A DNA stretch of 22,203 bases, from positions 1 to 22,203 of the IMG/VR virus record IMGVR_UViG_3300044623_000001. One strand, 5' to 3'. The first letter of the stretch is position 1; each line of letters starts with the position of its first letter. Position numbers and translations under genes: made by a program. Shown here piece by piece: positions 1 through 5,800 of the stretch. The DNA is from a virus. A model generated the notes under the pieces. It saw nothing but the letters and a program-made list of their open reading frames with translations, did not search any database and was not told where the DNA came from.

Positions 1-1
1 A

Positions 2-310
2 ATCCTGCAAACGTCAGACCCGCACAAGATTTACACAATTAAAATTCAAAAGACTGTGCCGGGTGGTGGGTATCACATTTGGCACGCCGAAGACACCGCC
101 AGAATGCAGCGTAGCCGAGTACTTGTTTTTACTCTCTATCTGAACGACGTTGAAGAAGGCGGAGAGACTGAGTTCCTGTATTTAAGCAAACGAGTTCAGC
201 CAAAGACCGGTCGCATGGTGATTTGGCCTGCTGGCTTTACGCATACCCATCGCGGCAATCCCCCATTAAAGGGTGACAAATACATCATCACGGGATGGGT
301 AGAATTTTAA
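2..310 (+). CDS. 2OG-Fe(II) oxygenase, prolyl-4-hydroxylase-like (5' truncated)
   Basis: The reading frame is open to the left edge, so the start lies outside the window; 102 residues are visible. It carries the double-stranded beta-helix signature of 2-oxoglutarate/Fe(II) oxygenases. The first iron-ligand motif is His-Ala-Glu (nt 83-91), a Glu in place of the usual Asp. It is followed by the typical strand TLYLNDVEEGGETEF, then the distal His region THTHRG, and a basic residue in DKYIITGW that would hold 2-oxoglutarate. These enzymes hydroxylate side chains, often proline in proteins, using O2 and 2-oxoglutarate. A second oxygenase of the same superfamily lies about 470 bp downstream. The superfamily call is firm; the substrate is unknown. 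The protein may act on a phage or host protein, and the proline-rich fibre at the other end of the window is an attractive but unproven target. Confidence 0.85.
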   Translation: MLQTSDPHKIYTIKIQKTVPGGGYHIWHAEDTARMQRSRVLVFTLYLNDVEEGGETEFLYLSKRVQPKTGRMVIWPAGFTHTHRGNPPLKGDKYIITGWVEF

Positions 311-319
311 TGGTGCGAG

Positions 320-742
320 ATGGCACGAGACAAAAAGAAAGAGGGTAAGGTCTACACAAGGCTGTCGAGGTTCAATGTGGTTCTGACATTCGAGCAGTAC
401 AAGTTTCTGTTAGAGCGCAAACGTAAGGCGCGGGAACTCGACGAGCGGGTGAAATACAAAGACCTAGTGGAGCTATGGGGTATTCCTCAATACCACATGG
501 CAGGTGCTGTTCACCGAGGGATAAGACAGTATGACGAACGAATCAAAGCCGAAGGCAGAGACCGTAACAGTAGACAACCAATCCCCGCCCGGCGCGTGGA
601 AAGACGAAATGAAAGCTGCCCCTTGGGGTTATGGTCAAAGTCAGCAGACGCTCGTCGAGCGATCCTTAGAGAATATACGGAGAGCGGGGTTGTCCAACGA
701 GGCTACAGTCCTTACATTAGAGCTTCTTACTTTGAGGAATGA
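320..742 (+). CDS. Small basic phage protein, unknown function
   Basis: A 140-residue frame starting with ATG nine bases after the preceding oxygenase. I do not recognise the family. The first ~75 residues are lysine/arginine-rich and look like a compact helical, possibly nucleic-acid-binding domain (FNVVLTFEQYKFLLERKRKA, then YKDLVELWGIPQYHMAGAVH, which could be a helix-turn-helix). From about residue 72 on, the composition turns to Arg/Ser with little pattern. That part coincides with a second open frame starting at 531 in the +1 phase. The tail may therefore be only a by-product of coding in the other frame, or the two frames may be one gene split by a +1 shift. The N-terminal part is likely real; the C-terminal extent is doubtful. 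Confidence 0.6.
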   Translation: MARDKKKEGKVYTRLSRFNVVLTFEQYKFLLERKRKARELDERVKYKDLVELWGIPQYHMAGAVHRGIRQYDERIKAEGRDRNSRQPIPARRVERRNESCPLGLWSKSADARRAILREYTESGVVQRGYSPYIRASYFEE

Positions 743-779
743 ACTAGAGTATTTGAGTGGGAAGGTTAAAAAACCATGA
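531..779 (+). CDS. Small phage protein, unknown function (overlaps the previous gene)
   Basis: An 82-residue frame, +1 relative to the gene it overlaps for 212 nt. Its composition looks like genuine coding: a polar N-terminus (MTNESKPKAE), a tryptophan-containing stretch (AWKDEMKAAPWGYG) and a C-terminal amphipathic helix with heptad-like leucines (VLTLELLTLRNELEYL). Its stop overlaps the start of the next oxygenase gene in an ATGA arrangement (776-779), the same coupling used throughout this operon, which is the best argument that this frame is translated. A weak purine-rich site (GAGGGATAAGA) precedes the ATG. No function can be assigned. Confidence 0.65.
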   Translation: MTNESKPKAETVTVDNQSPPGAWKDEMKAAPWGYGQSQQTLVERSLENIRRAGLSNEATVLTLELLTLRNELEYLSGKVKKP

Positions 780-1381
780 CATATCCGTGGGTAGGGCTAC
801 CTTGTTTTCCCTTGGTAGTTAAAGAATTTATTAGCGACAATGAATGCGAAGATTTGCTGACGTTTTTATCCAACAATGAAAGTAAGTTTGGCGCGTTAGT
901 TGAGGGCAACTTTTGGCTTGGTCGTACGATGACTATTCAACAGTCGGGTAGTCCGGTCATTCAAGAAAAGTTTACGCAGATGCGTACGAGAATGGCTAAA
1001 CACCTACGTTCCAAACTAGAAGAACACTTAGGCTCGCAACCTCCGCTCTACTCTGACCTAATTAATTTTGCACGATGGCCGGTTGGGTATGAACTTCATC
1101 CCCATGCTGATGCAGAGAATCCCGGCGGGAGTCCTCACCCGTATCCGTGGCGGCACTTTGCGGCTGTGGTTTATCTGAATGAAGACTACGAGGGTGGAAA
1201 GATTCACTTCCCTAATCTGGGCATTGAACTTCAGCCACAGGCTCGGTCGCTGATTATGTTCCCCGGCACTCTTCATTATTTGCACGGGGTACGTCCGGTG
1301 ACGAAAGGTATGAGACATACGATTGCAAGTTTCTTAACCTTTGATGAAACCAAACACGACAGGTTTGGAGGTGCGATGTGA
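776..1381 (+). CDS. 2OG-Fe(II) oxygenase, prolyl-4-hydroxylase-like
   Basis: A complete 201-residue 2-oxoglutarate/Fe(II) dioxygenase. The start is an ATG in an ATGA overlap with the previous stop. Visible features: an N-terminal capture region (PLVVKEFISDNECEDL, residues 12-27) typical of prolyl-4-hydroxylase alpha-subunit homologues; the His-Ala-Asp iron motif at H110/D112; the strand FAAVVYLNEDYEGGKIHFP (about 128-146); the distal iron His in LHYLHGV (probably H170); and the 2-oxoglutarate-binding Arg in GMRHTIASF (R180). All facial-triad residues are present, so it should be active. Such enzymes hydroxylate prolyl or related residues. It differs clearly from the truncated homologue upstream (HxD versus HxE), so the two are not a recent duplication. 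Its natural substrate is not shown by the sequence. Confidence 0.9.
   Translation: MTYPWVGLPCFPLVVKEFISDNECEDLLTFLSNNESKFGALVEGNFWLGRTMTIQQSGSPVIQEKFTQMRTRMAKHLRSKLEEHLGSQPPLYSDLINFARWPVGYELHPHADAENPGGSPHPYPWRHFAAVVYLNEDYEGGKIHFPNLGIELQPQARSLIMFPGTLHYLHGVRPVTKGMRHTIASFLTFDETKHDRFGGAM
1367..1371 (+). promoter_or_regulatory. Shine-Dalgarno GGAGG selecting a GTG start
   Basis: A perfect GGAGG lies 6 nt before the GTG at 1378. It favours that GTG, whose first bases overlap the TGA of the oxygenase gene, as the true start of the next gene. Confidence 0.7.
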
Positions 1382-2163
1382 TCGTCGTACCAGAAAGTAC
1401 GATTGTTGCAATTCCTTACGACAATCGGTTTAGAAACCGTCACGATGAAGTTTTCTTTAATTTTAACGGAATGGTGACTCGGGATTGGTTTATCGAACAC
1501 GCCTACCGCTGCCTTCCTTTAGTTATCGGCAATCAACATGGATTCGGAGTCAAGTCCTTGTATGACTTCTCTGTTTGGTGGACGGGCGGCAAAAATCCTG
1601 ATGACGTTAAGATCGCAATTCACGATGACGAATTTTATAGAGAAAATTCTAATCTTCAGTCTGTCAAAGCACACTTTGGAATGGGGACGTTCACGGTTCA
1701 GACTGCTTTCTCTTTACGCACCCCGCCTAACGTCAGTCTGATGACAATGCAGCCACCGAACATGGGCATTGATGGGCTTCAGAACATGGTCGGAGTTATC
1801 GAAACTGATAACTTACGTCGAGACTTTACATTCAACATTAGGGTGACACGCGCTAACTCGTTGATCGAAGTCAAGAAAGGCGATGTACTTTCTGCCGTAC
1901 TGCCTTATCCAAGACTATTCATAGACAACTACAAACTAATTGGCCCCGAGCAATTATTCACTGAAGAACAGATTGCAGCAGAACAGAACACAGCAAAAGC
2001 ATTTGGGGAAGAAAGGTCTAAAGAAGATCCGAAGAAGCCGCACGGAGTGGGACGTAGGTATCACAAGGGAGAAGATATCTATGGTAATAAATTTATTTAC
2101 CCACACCAAAGAAACTTGCGGCTACCCAAAAATAAAAAGGGTGAGGTGGTAGATGGAGACTGA
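1378..2163 (+). CDS. DUF6065-like phage protein, unknown function
   Basis: A 261-residue protein beginning at a GTG that overlaps the preceding stop (GTGA) and has a strong ribosome site. The N-terminal half, with RDWFIEHAYRCLPLVIGNQH, then tryptophans (SVWWTGG) and a short TPPN motif, resembles from memory the DUF6065 family seen in cyanophages and other aquatic phages. That family has no established function. The last ~60 residues (KAFGEERSKEDPKKP onward) are highly charged and probably extended. No catalytic motif is evident. The conserved aromatic/His/Cys cluster around residues 36-53 suggests an enzyme or ligand-binding fold, but this is only inference. It sits between the oxygenase and the polymerase operon and overlaps the next gene by 11 nt. 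Confidence 0.8.
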   Translation: MIVVPESTIVAIPYDNRFRNRHDEVFFNFNGMVTRDWFIEHAYRCLPLVIGNQHGFGVKSLYDFSVWWTGGKNPDDVKIAIHDDEFYRENSNLQSVKAHFGMGTFTVQTAFSLRTPPNVSLMTMQPPNMGIDGLQNMVGVIETDNLRRDFTFNIRVTRANSLIEVKKGDVLSAVLPYPRLFIDNYKLIGPEQLFTEEQIAAEQNTAKAFGEERSKEDPKKPHGVGRRYHKGEDIYGNKFIYPHQRNLRLPKNKKGEVVDGD

Positions 2164-2335
2164 AGATGATATTTTAGATTTGATTCGGGCATTGCCAGAT
2201 GAAATCAACAACGCATCGACAACGACTGAATTCAAATTCTTGACAGTGGGCAGCGTCTTGTGGGAGTGTTACCACGAGATCAAACGACTACGCGATGAAA
2301 ACGCGAAGTTAAAAAGGGGTGGTAAGAGACGATGA
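2153..2335 (+). CDS. Small coiled-coil phage protein, unknown
   Basis: A 60-residue protein in a chain of overlapping genes: the start lies inside the end of the 261-aa gene and the TGA overlaps the next ATG (ATGA at 2332). GAGGTGG just upstream serves as ribosome site. The N-terminus is acidic (METEDDILDLIRALPDEI). The C-terminus forms a charged helix (ECYHEIKRLRDENAKLKRGG) with leucines at heptad spacing, suggesting a short coiled coil. No family is recognised. Confidence 0.7.
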   Translation: METEDDILDLIRALPDEINNASTTTEFKFLTVGSVLWECYHEIKRLRDENAKLKRGGKRR

Positions 2336-2874
2336 TTTACTCAGGCGCGGGGCCGTTGCCCCGACATACGTATTGCTACGTTCAGCCGCACACTTTCGGT
2401 AACGGCGATTGGCTGCGCGTGTCGTGGTTTGGTTTAGTCAGCCATCCCGGTCGCACGTGGGGATGCCATGTGATGCTTGAATGCGGAGCGGTATACCGCA
2501 ATGTGCCGCTGCATCGACTAGCACATAAAACTTTGGAAACGCCTTGGGCTCCTTCTGACGCACAAACATGGGACTGTTACGGATACCACTTCAGCATGGT
2601 GGAGTACCCGTTTCTTGAAGCCGTTCCTCTGCGCGTTAAGTTGCGCTCCAAAGTAGAACTAACTGGGCGGTATATGTTTACCGCCGTACCTATGCTCGAC
2701 GGGTTCAGTCTGGAGCCAGAGCAATCGAAAGAGTTTTACTTTATTAAGTTAGACAACGGCAGATTTACAGCACAGCCGACTAATCACATCCTTGTGCAGG
2801 ATAAGTCTTTTATCACGACATCTGAATGGCCGAGACTTGAGCGGCAGACGGAAACGTGGAGCGTTGATCCATGA
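2332..2874 (+). CDS. Conserved-looking phage protein of unknown function (180 aa)
   Basis: 180 residues, ATGA-coupled at both ends, just upstream of the DNA polymerase. It is rich in aromatic residues, His, Cys and Pro (for example GDWLRVSWFGLVSHPGRTWG and WDCYGYHFSMVEYPF), consistent with a compact beta-rich fold. I do not recognise a family, catalytic motif, signal peptide or membrane segment. Its tight coupling to the polymerase suggests an early or replication-phase role, but nothing more specific can be said. Confidence 0.75.
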   Translation: MIYSGAGPLPRHTYCYVQPHTFGNGDWLRVSWFGLVSHPGRTWGCHVMLECGAVYRNVPLHRLAHKTLETPWAPSDAQTWDCYGYHFSMVEYPFLEAVPLRVKLRSKVELTGRYMFTAVPMLDGFSLEPEQSKEFYFIKLDNGRFTAQPTNHILVQDKSFITTSEWPRLERQTETWSVDP

Positions 2875-4730
2875 GTTTCGTGACATTGGACTTTGAAACT
2901 TATTACTCGCAACAGTTTAGTCTGAGCCGGGCCACAACCGAAGAATACATACGTAGTCCGTTGTTTGAAGTCATCGGCGTGGCGATGAAGATCGACGATG
3001 ACAAGACCGTGTGGTTTAGCGGGACCAAGGATGAAATCAAGGCGTGGCTTAATCAAGTAAATTGGGACGAGTCAGCACTGCTCTGCCATAACGCGATGTT
3101 TGACGGGGCTATTTTATCGTTTGTTTTTGGAATTACCCCTGCTTACTACTTTGACACCCTGTGCATGGCACGGGCTAAGCACGGCGTTGATGTAAGCGGG
3201 TCTCTAGCCAACTTGGTGAAAATGTATGGTTTGGGCCAAAAGGGAACAGAAGTTATCGAAGCCTTGGGTAAGCGTCGGCAGGATTTTTCTCCTGCTGATC
3301 TTAATCGTTACGGGGATTATTGCATTAACGATGTCGATCTTACTTTCAAACTTTTCAACCTTTTTATCGCGGATCATTTCCCGCAGTCAGAGTTAGACCT
3401 GATTGACATGACTCTGCGTATGTATACGCAGCCGGTATTGACGGTGAATGACGCGATGCTTGTTGAACGTCTTGAGGAGATCAAGGCTGAGAAGAAAGAA
3501 CTTCTTGGTGGTTTGATGGGCGTTCTGCAAGTTGGGAACGAGGAAGAAGTCCGGGCGAAGTTGGCAAGTAATCCGCAGTTTGCAGCGATACTGAAGGAAC
3601 TCAGCATTCCTGTGCCAATGAAAATTAGTCCAACAACCGGTAAAGAAACGTATGCACTTGCTAAAAATGACGAGGGGTTTATTGAACTCTTAGAACATGA
3701 AGACCCGCTCATTCAGCAACTCTGCTCAGTCCGGTTGGGTACGAAGTCCACTATTGAGGAGTCACGCATTGAACGCTTTATCGGTATTGGTGCTAGGAAT
3801 GGCGGCAGGATACCTATCCCGCTCAAGTATTACGGCGCTCACACAGGCCGTTGGGCAGGAACGGATTCAGTCAATTTTCAAAACCTTCCGAGCCGTGATA
3901 AGAAAAAGAAAACGCTGAAGAACTCTATCGCGGCCCCTGCTGGTCATGTCGTTATCAACTGTGACTCTTCTCAGATTGAGGCGCGTGTCCTTGCATGGTT
4001 AGCGGGACAGGATGATGTCACTGCACAGTTCGCCAAGGGCGAGGATGTGTATTCGATCTTTGCGTCGAAGATTTATAAAAAGCCCATTAGCAAGGCGAAC
4101 CCCGTTGAACGGTTCGTCGGCAAGACTTGTATCTTGGGATTGGGCTACGGCACAGGGGCTAAAAAGTTACAGCACACACTCAAGACGCAGCCGCCGGGTG
4201 CTGACTTGCCCGAGGAAGAGTGCAAGCGCATCGTCGATATTTACCGTGATTCCAACCACATGATCACGGACTTATGGCGAGATTGCGATAGTGCGCTCCA
4301 GCACTTTTCGTCGTGGCCTAGCAATTTAAAGTCTTATGCTATGGGCAAACACAAGTGTGTATGGGCTACCGCGTCGGGTATCCGTCTCCCAAATGAATTG
4401 TTTATACGATACCCCGACCTACGTTTGAGCGACAAGAAATACATTTACAAATCGCGTAAAGGGGTAACTTCGATATGGGGAGGCGCGATGGTAGAGAACA
4501 TCGTGCAAGCCTTGGCTCGGATCATCGTCGGTGAGCAGATGCTCAAGATACGAGAACGCTATCGACCTGTCTTGACCGTGCATGACGCAGCGGTAATCGT
4601 GGCTCGGAAAGAAGAGGTCGAGGAAGCGGTTGCCTTTATAGTACAAGTCATGTCTACTCCTCCAAGTTGGGCAGAGGGTTTGCCTGTGTCTTGCGAGGCC
4701 AAGTACGGCGAGTCGTACGGGGATTGTTAA
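2871..4730 (+). CDS. polA: DNA polymerase, family A, with 3'-5' exonuclease
   Basis: A 619-residue replicative polymerase of the Pol I/T7 type without a 5' nuclease domain. Exonuclease motifs: Exo I LDFET (D7, E9), Exo II NAMFD (N74-D78), Exo III YCIND (Y150, D154). The HTGRWAG...NFQNLP motif lies at about 324-340. Motif A is CDSSQIEAR with catalytic D365, and Ser replaces the usual Tyr after it. Motif B has R414, K418 and Y426 (RFVGKTCILGLGYG). The position equivalent to E. coli Phe762 / T7 Tyr526 is Leu422. Motif C is VHDAA with D572, where the usual HDE Glu is Ala573. The length fits phage polymerases. It is ATGA-coupled to the gene before and TAATG-coupled to the nuclease after. It should copy the phage genome with proofreading. 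The family call is essentially certain; the Leu and HDA variants are noted as findings. Confidence 0.96.
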   Translation: MSFVTLDFETYYSQQFSLSRATTEEYIRSPLFEVIGVAMKIDDDKTVWFSGTKDEIKAWLNQVNWDESALLCHNAMFDGAILSFVFGITPAYYFDTLCMARAKHGVDVSGSLANLVKMYGLGQKGTEVIEALGKRRQDFSPADLNRYGDYCINDVDLTFKLFNLFIADHFPQSELDLIDMTLRMYTQPVLTVNDAMLVERLEEIKAEKKELLGGLMGVLQVGNEEEVRAKLASNPQFAAILKELSIPVPMKISPTTGKETYALAKNDEGFIELLEHEDPLIQQLCSVRLGTKSTIEESRIERFIGIGARNGGRIPIPLKYYGAHTGRWAGTDSVNFQNLPSRDKKKKTLKNSIAAPAGHVVINCDSSQIEARVLAWLAGQDDVTAQFAKGEDVYSIFASKIYKKPISKANPVERFVGKTCILGLGYGTGAKKLQHTLKTQPPGADLPEEECKRIVDIYRDSNHMITDLWRDCDSALQHFSSWPSNLKSYAMGKHKCVWATASGIRLPNELFIRYPDLRLSDKKYIYKSRKGVTSIWGGAMVENIVQALARIIVGEQMLKIRERYRPVLTVHDAAVIVARKEEVEEAVAFIVQVMSTPPSWAEGLPVSCEAKYGESYGDC

Positions 4731-5383
4731 TGATTCAGTGGTCATTCAGTAGTCTTAAGGACTTTATCAACTGCCCGAAGCAGTACTACCACACCAAGGT
4801 AGCGCAGGACTTTACCAAGAAAGCATCCGAACAGATGTTGTACGGGTCAGAAGTACACAAGGCGTTGGAGGATTATGTTTGTAAGGCTGTGCCACTAGTT
4901 AAAAACTATAAGCGATTTCAGCCACCTCTCGATGCGTTGCTAGAGATTGATGGTGATAGATATTGCGAATATGAGATGGCGCTCACACGGGATCGGGAGC
5001 CTTGCGCGTTTAATTCCGATACTAGGTGGGTGCGGGGTATCGTTGACTTATTGGTAGTAGATGGAGCCGATGCTTACATCATTGACTACAAAACCGGCAG
5101 CAACCGCTATCCTGATCCGAAGCAATTAAAGTTGATGGCGTTGATGACTTACGCTCACTTCCCACAGGTTGAGCGGATCAAGGCTGGCCTGCTATTTGTG
5201 ATGCATAATAGTTTCGTTAATGAAGAGTACACACGGGACCAGACAGGTAAGTTATGGGAAACCTTCTTGCCGCATTTAGACCAACTGGAGATGGCCTTCA
5301 CAAACAGTATGTGGATGGCAAAGCCCGGTGGGTTGTGTGGATGGTGTCCCGTCACCACGTGCAAATTTTATAAGGAGCGATGA
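4730..5383 (+). CDS. PD-(D/E)XK nuclease, Cas4/RecB-like
   Basis: 217 residues from the ATG at 4730, which overlaps the polymerase stop (TAATG). A longer frame from 4667 would lie inside the polymerase gene and adds Arg-rich, non-homologous-looking sequence, so I reject it. Motifs of the PDDEXK_1 superfamily: SFSSLKDFINCPKQYYH at the N-terminus, GSEVHKAL with H43, GIVDLL with D106, the D119-Y-K121 core in IIDYKTG, and Q132/Y141 downstream. C15 together with C203, C206 and C211 (CGWCPVTTC) matches the one-plus-three cysteine layout that binds a 4Fe-4S cluster in Cas4 and AddB. Expected activity is a DNA exo- or endonuclease, probably for recombination or end processing during replication. No Cas1/Cas2 or array is present, so a CRISPR role is not indicated. 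Confidence 0.88.
   Translation: MIQWSFSSLKDFINCPKQYYHTKVAQDFTKKASEQMLYGSEVHKALEDYVCKAVPLVKNYKRFQPPLDALLEIDGDRYCEYEMALTRDREPCAFNSDTRWVRGIVDLLVVDGADAYIIDYKTGSNRYPDPKQLKLMALMTYAHFPQVERIKAGLLFVMHNSFVNEEYTRDQTGKLWETFLPHLDQLEMAFTNSMWMAKPGGLCGWCPVTTCKFYKER
5372..5377 (+). promoter_or_regulatory. Shine-Dalgarno AAGGAG for the HNH-like gene
   Basis: AAGGAG sits 7 nt before the ATG at 5385, inside the end of the nuclease gene. It fixes the start at 5385 rather than at an in-frame ATG at 5328. Confidence 0.7.
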
Positions 5384-5384
5384 G

Positions 5385-5639
5385 ATGCCATACGTAAACA
5401 AGGCACGGCCTTACAAAAAAGAATACAAGCAACAGGTTGAGCGTGATGAACACGAGAACCGCATGGAGCGGCAGCGTGCGCGTCGTAGTTACGATAAAAA
5501 AGGTATTAGCCGAAAAGGTAAAGACATTGCCCACGTAAAGGCACTGTCAAAAGGTGGCAGCAACGCAACGGGAACACGATTGCAATCACCCTCAAAAAAT
5601 CGTTCCTTCCGTAGAACTTCAAGCGGTGCTATGAAATAA
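5385..5639 (+). CDS. HNH-like endonuclease, small
   Basis: 84 residues, strongly basic. The first half is a charged helix (KKEYKQQVERDEHENRMERQ). The second half has the ββα-metal pattern of phage HNH proteins: DIAHVKALSKGGSN (H50, N60) followed by KNRSF (N72). The usual Asp before the catalytic His is Ala49, and no zinc-binding Cys pairs are present, but small phage members of this kind often look like this. HNH proteins nick or cut DNA; in phages some assist packaging or act as free-standing homing enzymes. The position directly after the Cas4-like nuclease and before a structured non-coding gap is notable. The homology call is moderate, and activity is uncertain. Confidence 0.7.
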   Translation: MPYVNKARPYKKEYKQQVERDEHENRMERQRARRSYDKKGISRKGKDIAHVKALSKGGSNATGTRLQSPSKNRSFRRTSSGAMK

Positions 5640-5800
5640 TGCACAAGACGCAAGTGTGCTGTCGGGGAGTTTCTACCACCCACTTCTCCCCCACAATAAC
5701 TGCGTCTGTTAGCGATAGGTTGGGCCGCTACCGCCCACTCCTTGCCTAGGCGCTAACCGTCTGGCCCACGATACGGGCTCTTTAATTCAGTAGGTACAGT
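5640..5800 (+). promoter_or_regulatory. Structured non-coding gap, candidate cis-acting RNA or origin
   Basis: The only sizeable gap in the left 12 kb, with no open frame of note. It is full of inverted repeats: 5641-5645/5655-5659 (GCACA/TGTGC), 5646-5652/5701-5707 (AGACGCA/TGCGTCT), 5664-5669/5686-5691 (GGGGAG/CTCCCC), 5708-5714/5751-5757 (GTTAGCG/CGCTAAC), 5716-5719/5745-5748 (TAGG/CCTA), 5721-5725/5733-5737 (TGGGC/GCCCA) and 5764-5767/5775-5778 (GCCC/GGGC). The GCCCA at 5764 can also pair with 5721-5725, so alternative folds exist. Two 12-nt direct copies, CTACCRCCCACT (5673-5684 and 5728-5739), sit in the loops. It could be a leader controlling the helicase gene, a processing site, or an origin. 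No known RNA family is recognised. Confidence 0.5.

Noticed and set aside
4667-4729. Upstream ATG extending the Cas4-like nuclease by 21 residues
   Set aside because: The extension lies inside the polymerase gene, is Arg/Val-rich without motif character, and the ATG at 4730 has the usual TAATG coupling.
4730-5383. CRISPR-associated Cas4
   Set aside because: There is no array, Cas1 or Cas2 nearby, and the gene sits in a phage replication operon, so only a Cas4-like fold is claimed.
5640-5800. tRNA gene in the structured gap
   Set aside because: The stems do not form a cloverleaf: the 7-bp stem encloses only 50 nt, and no T-loop or anticodon arm is present.
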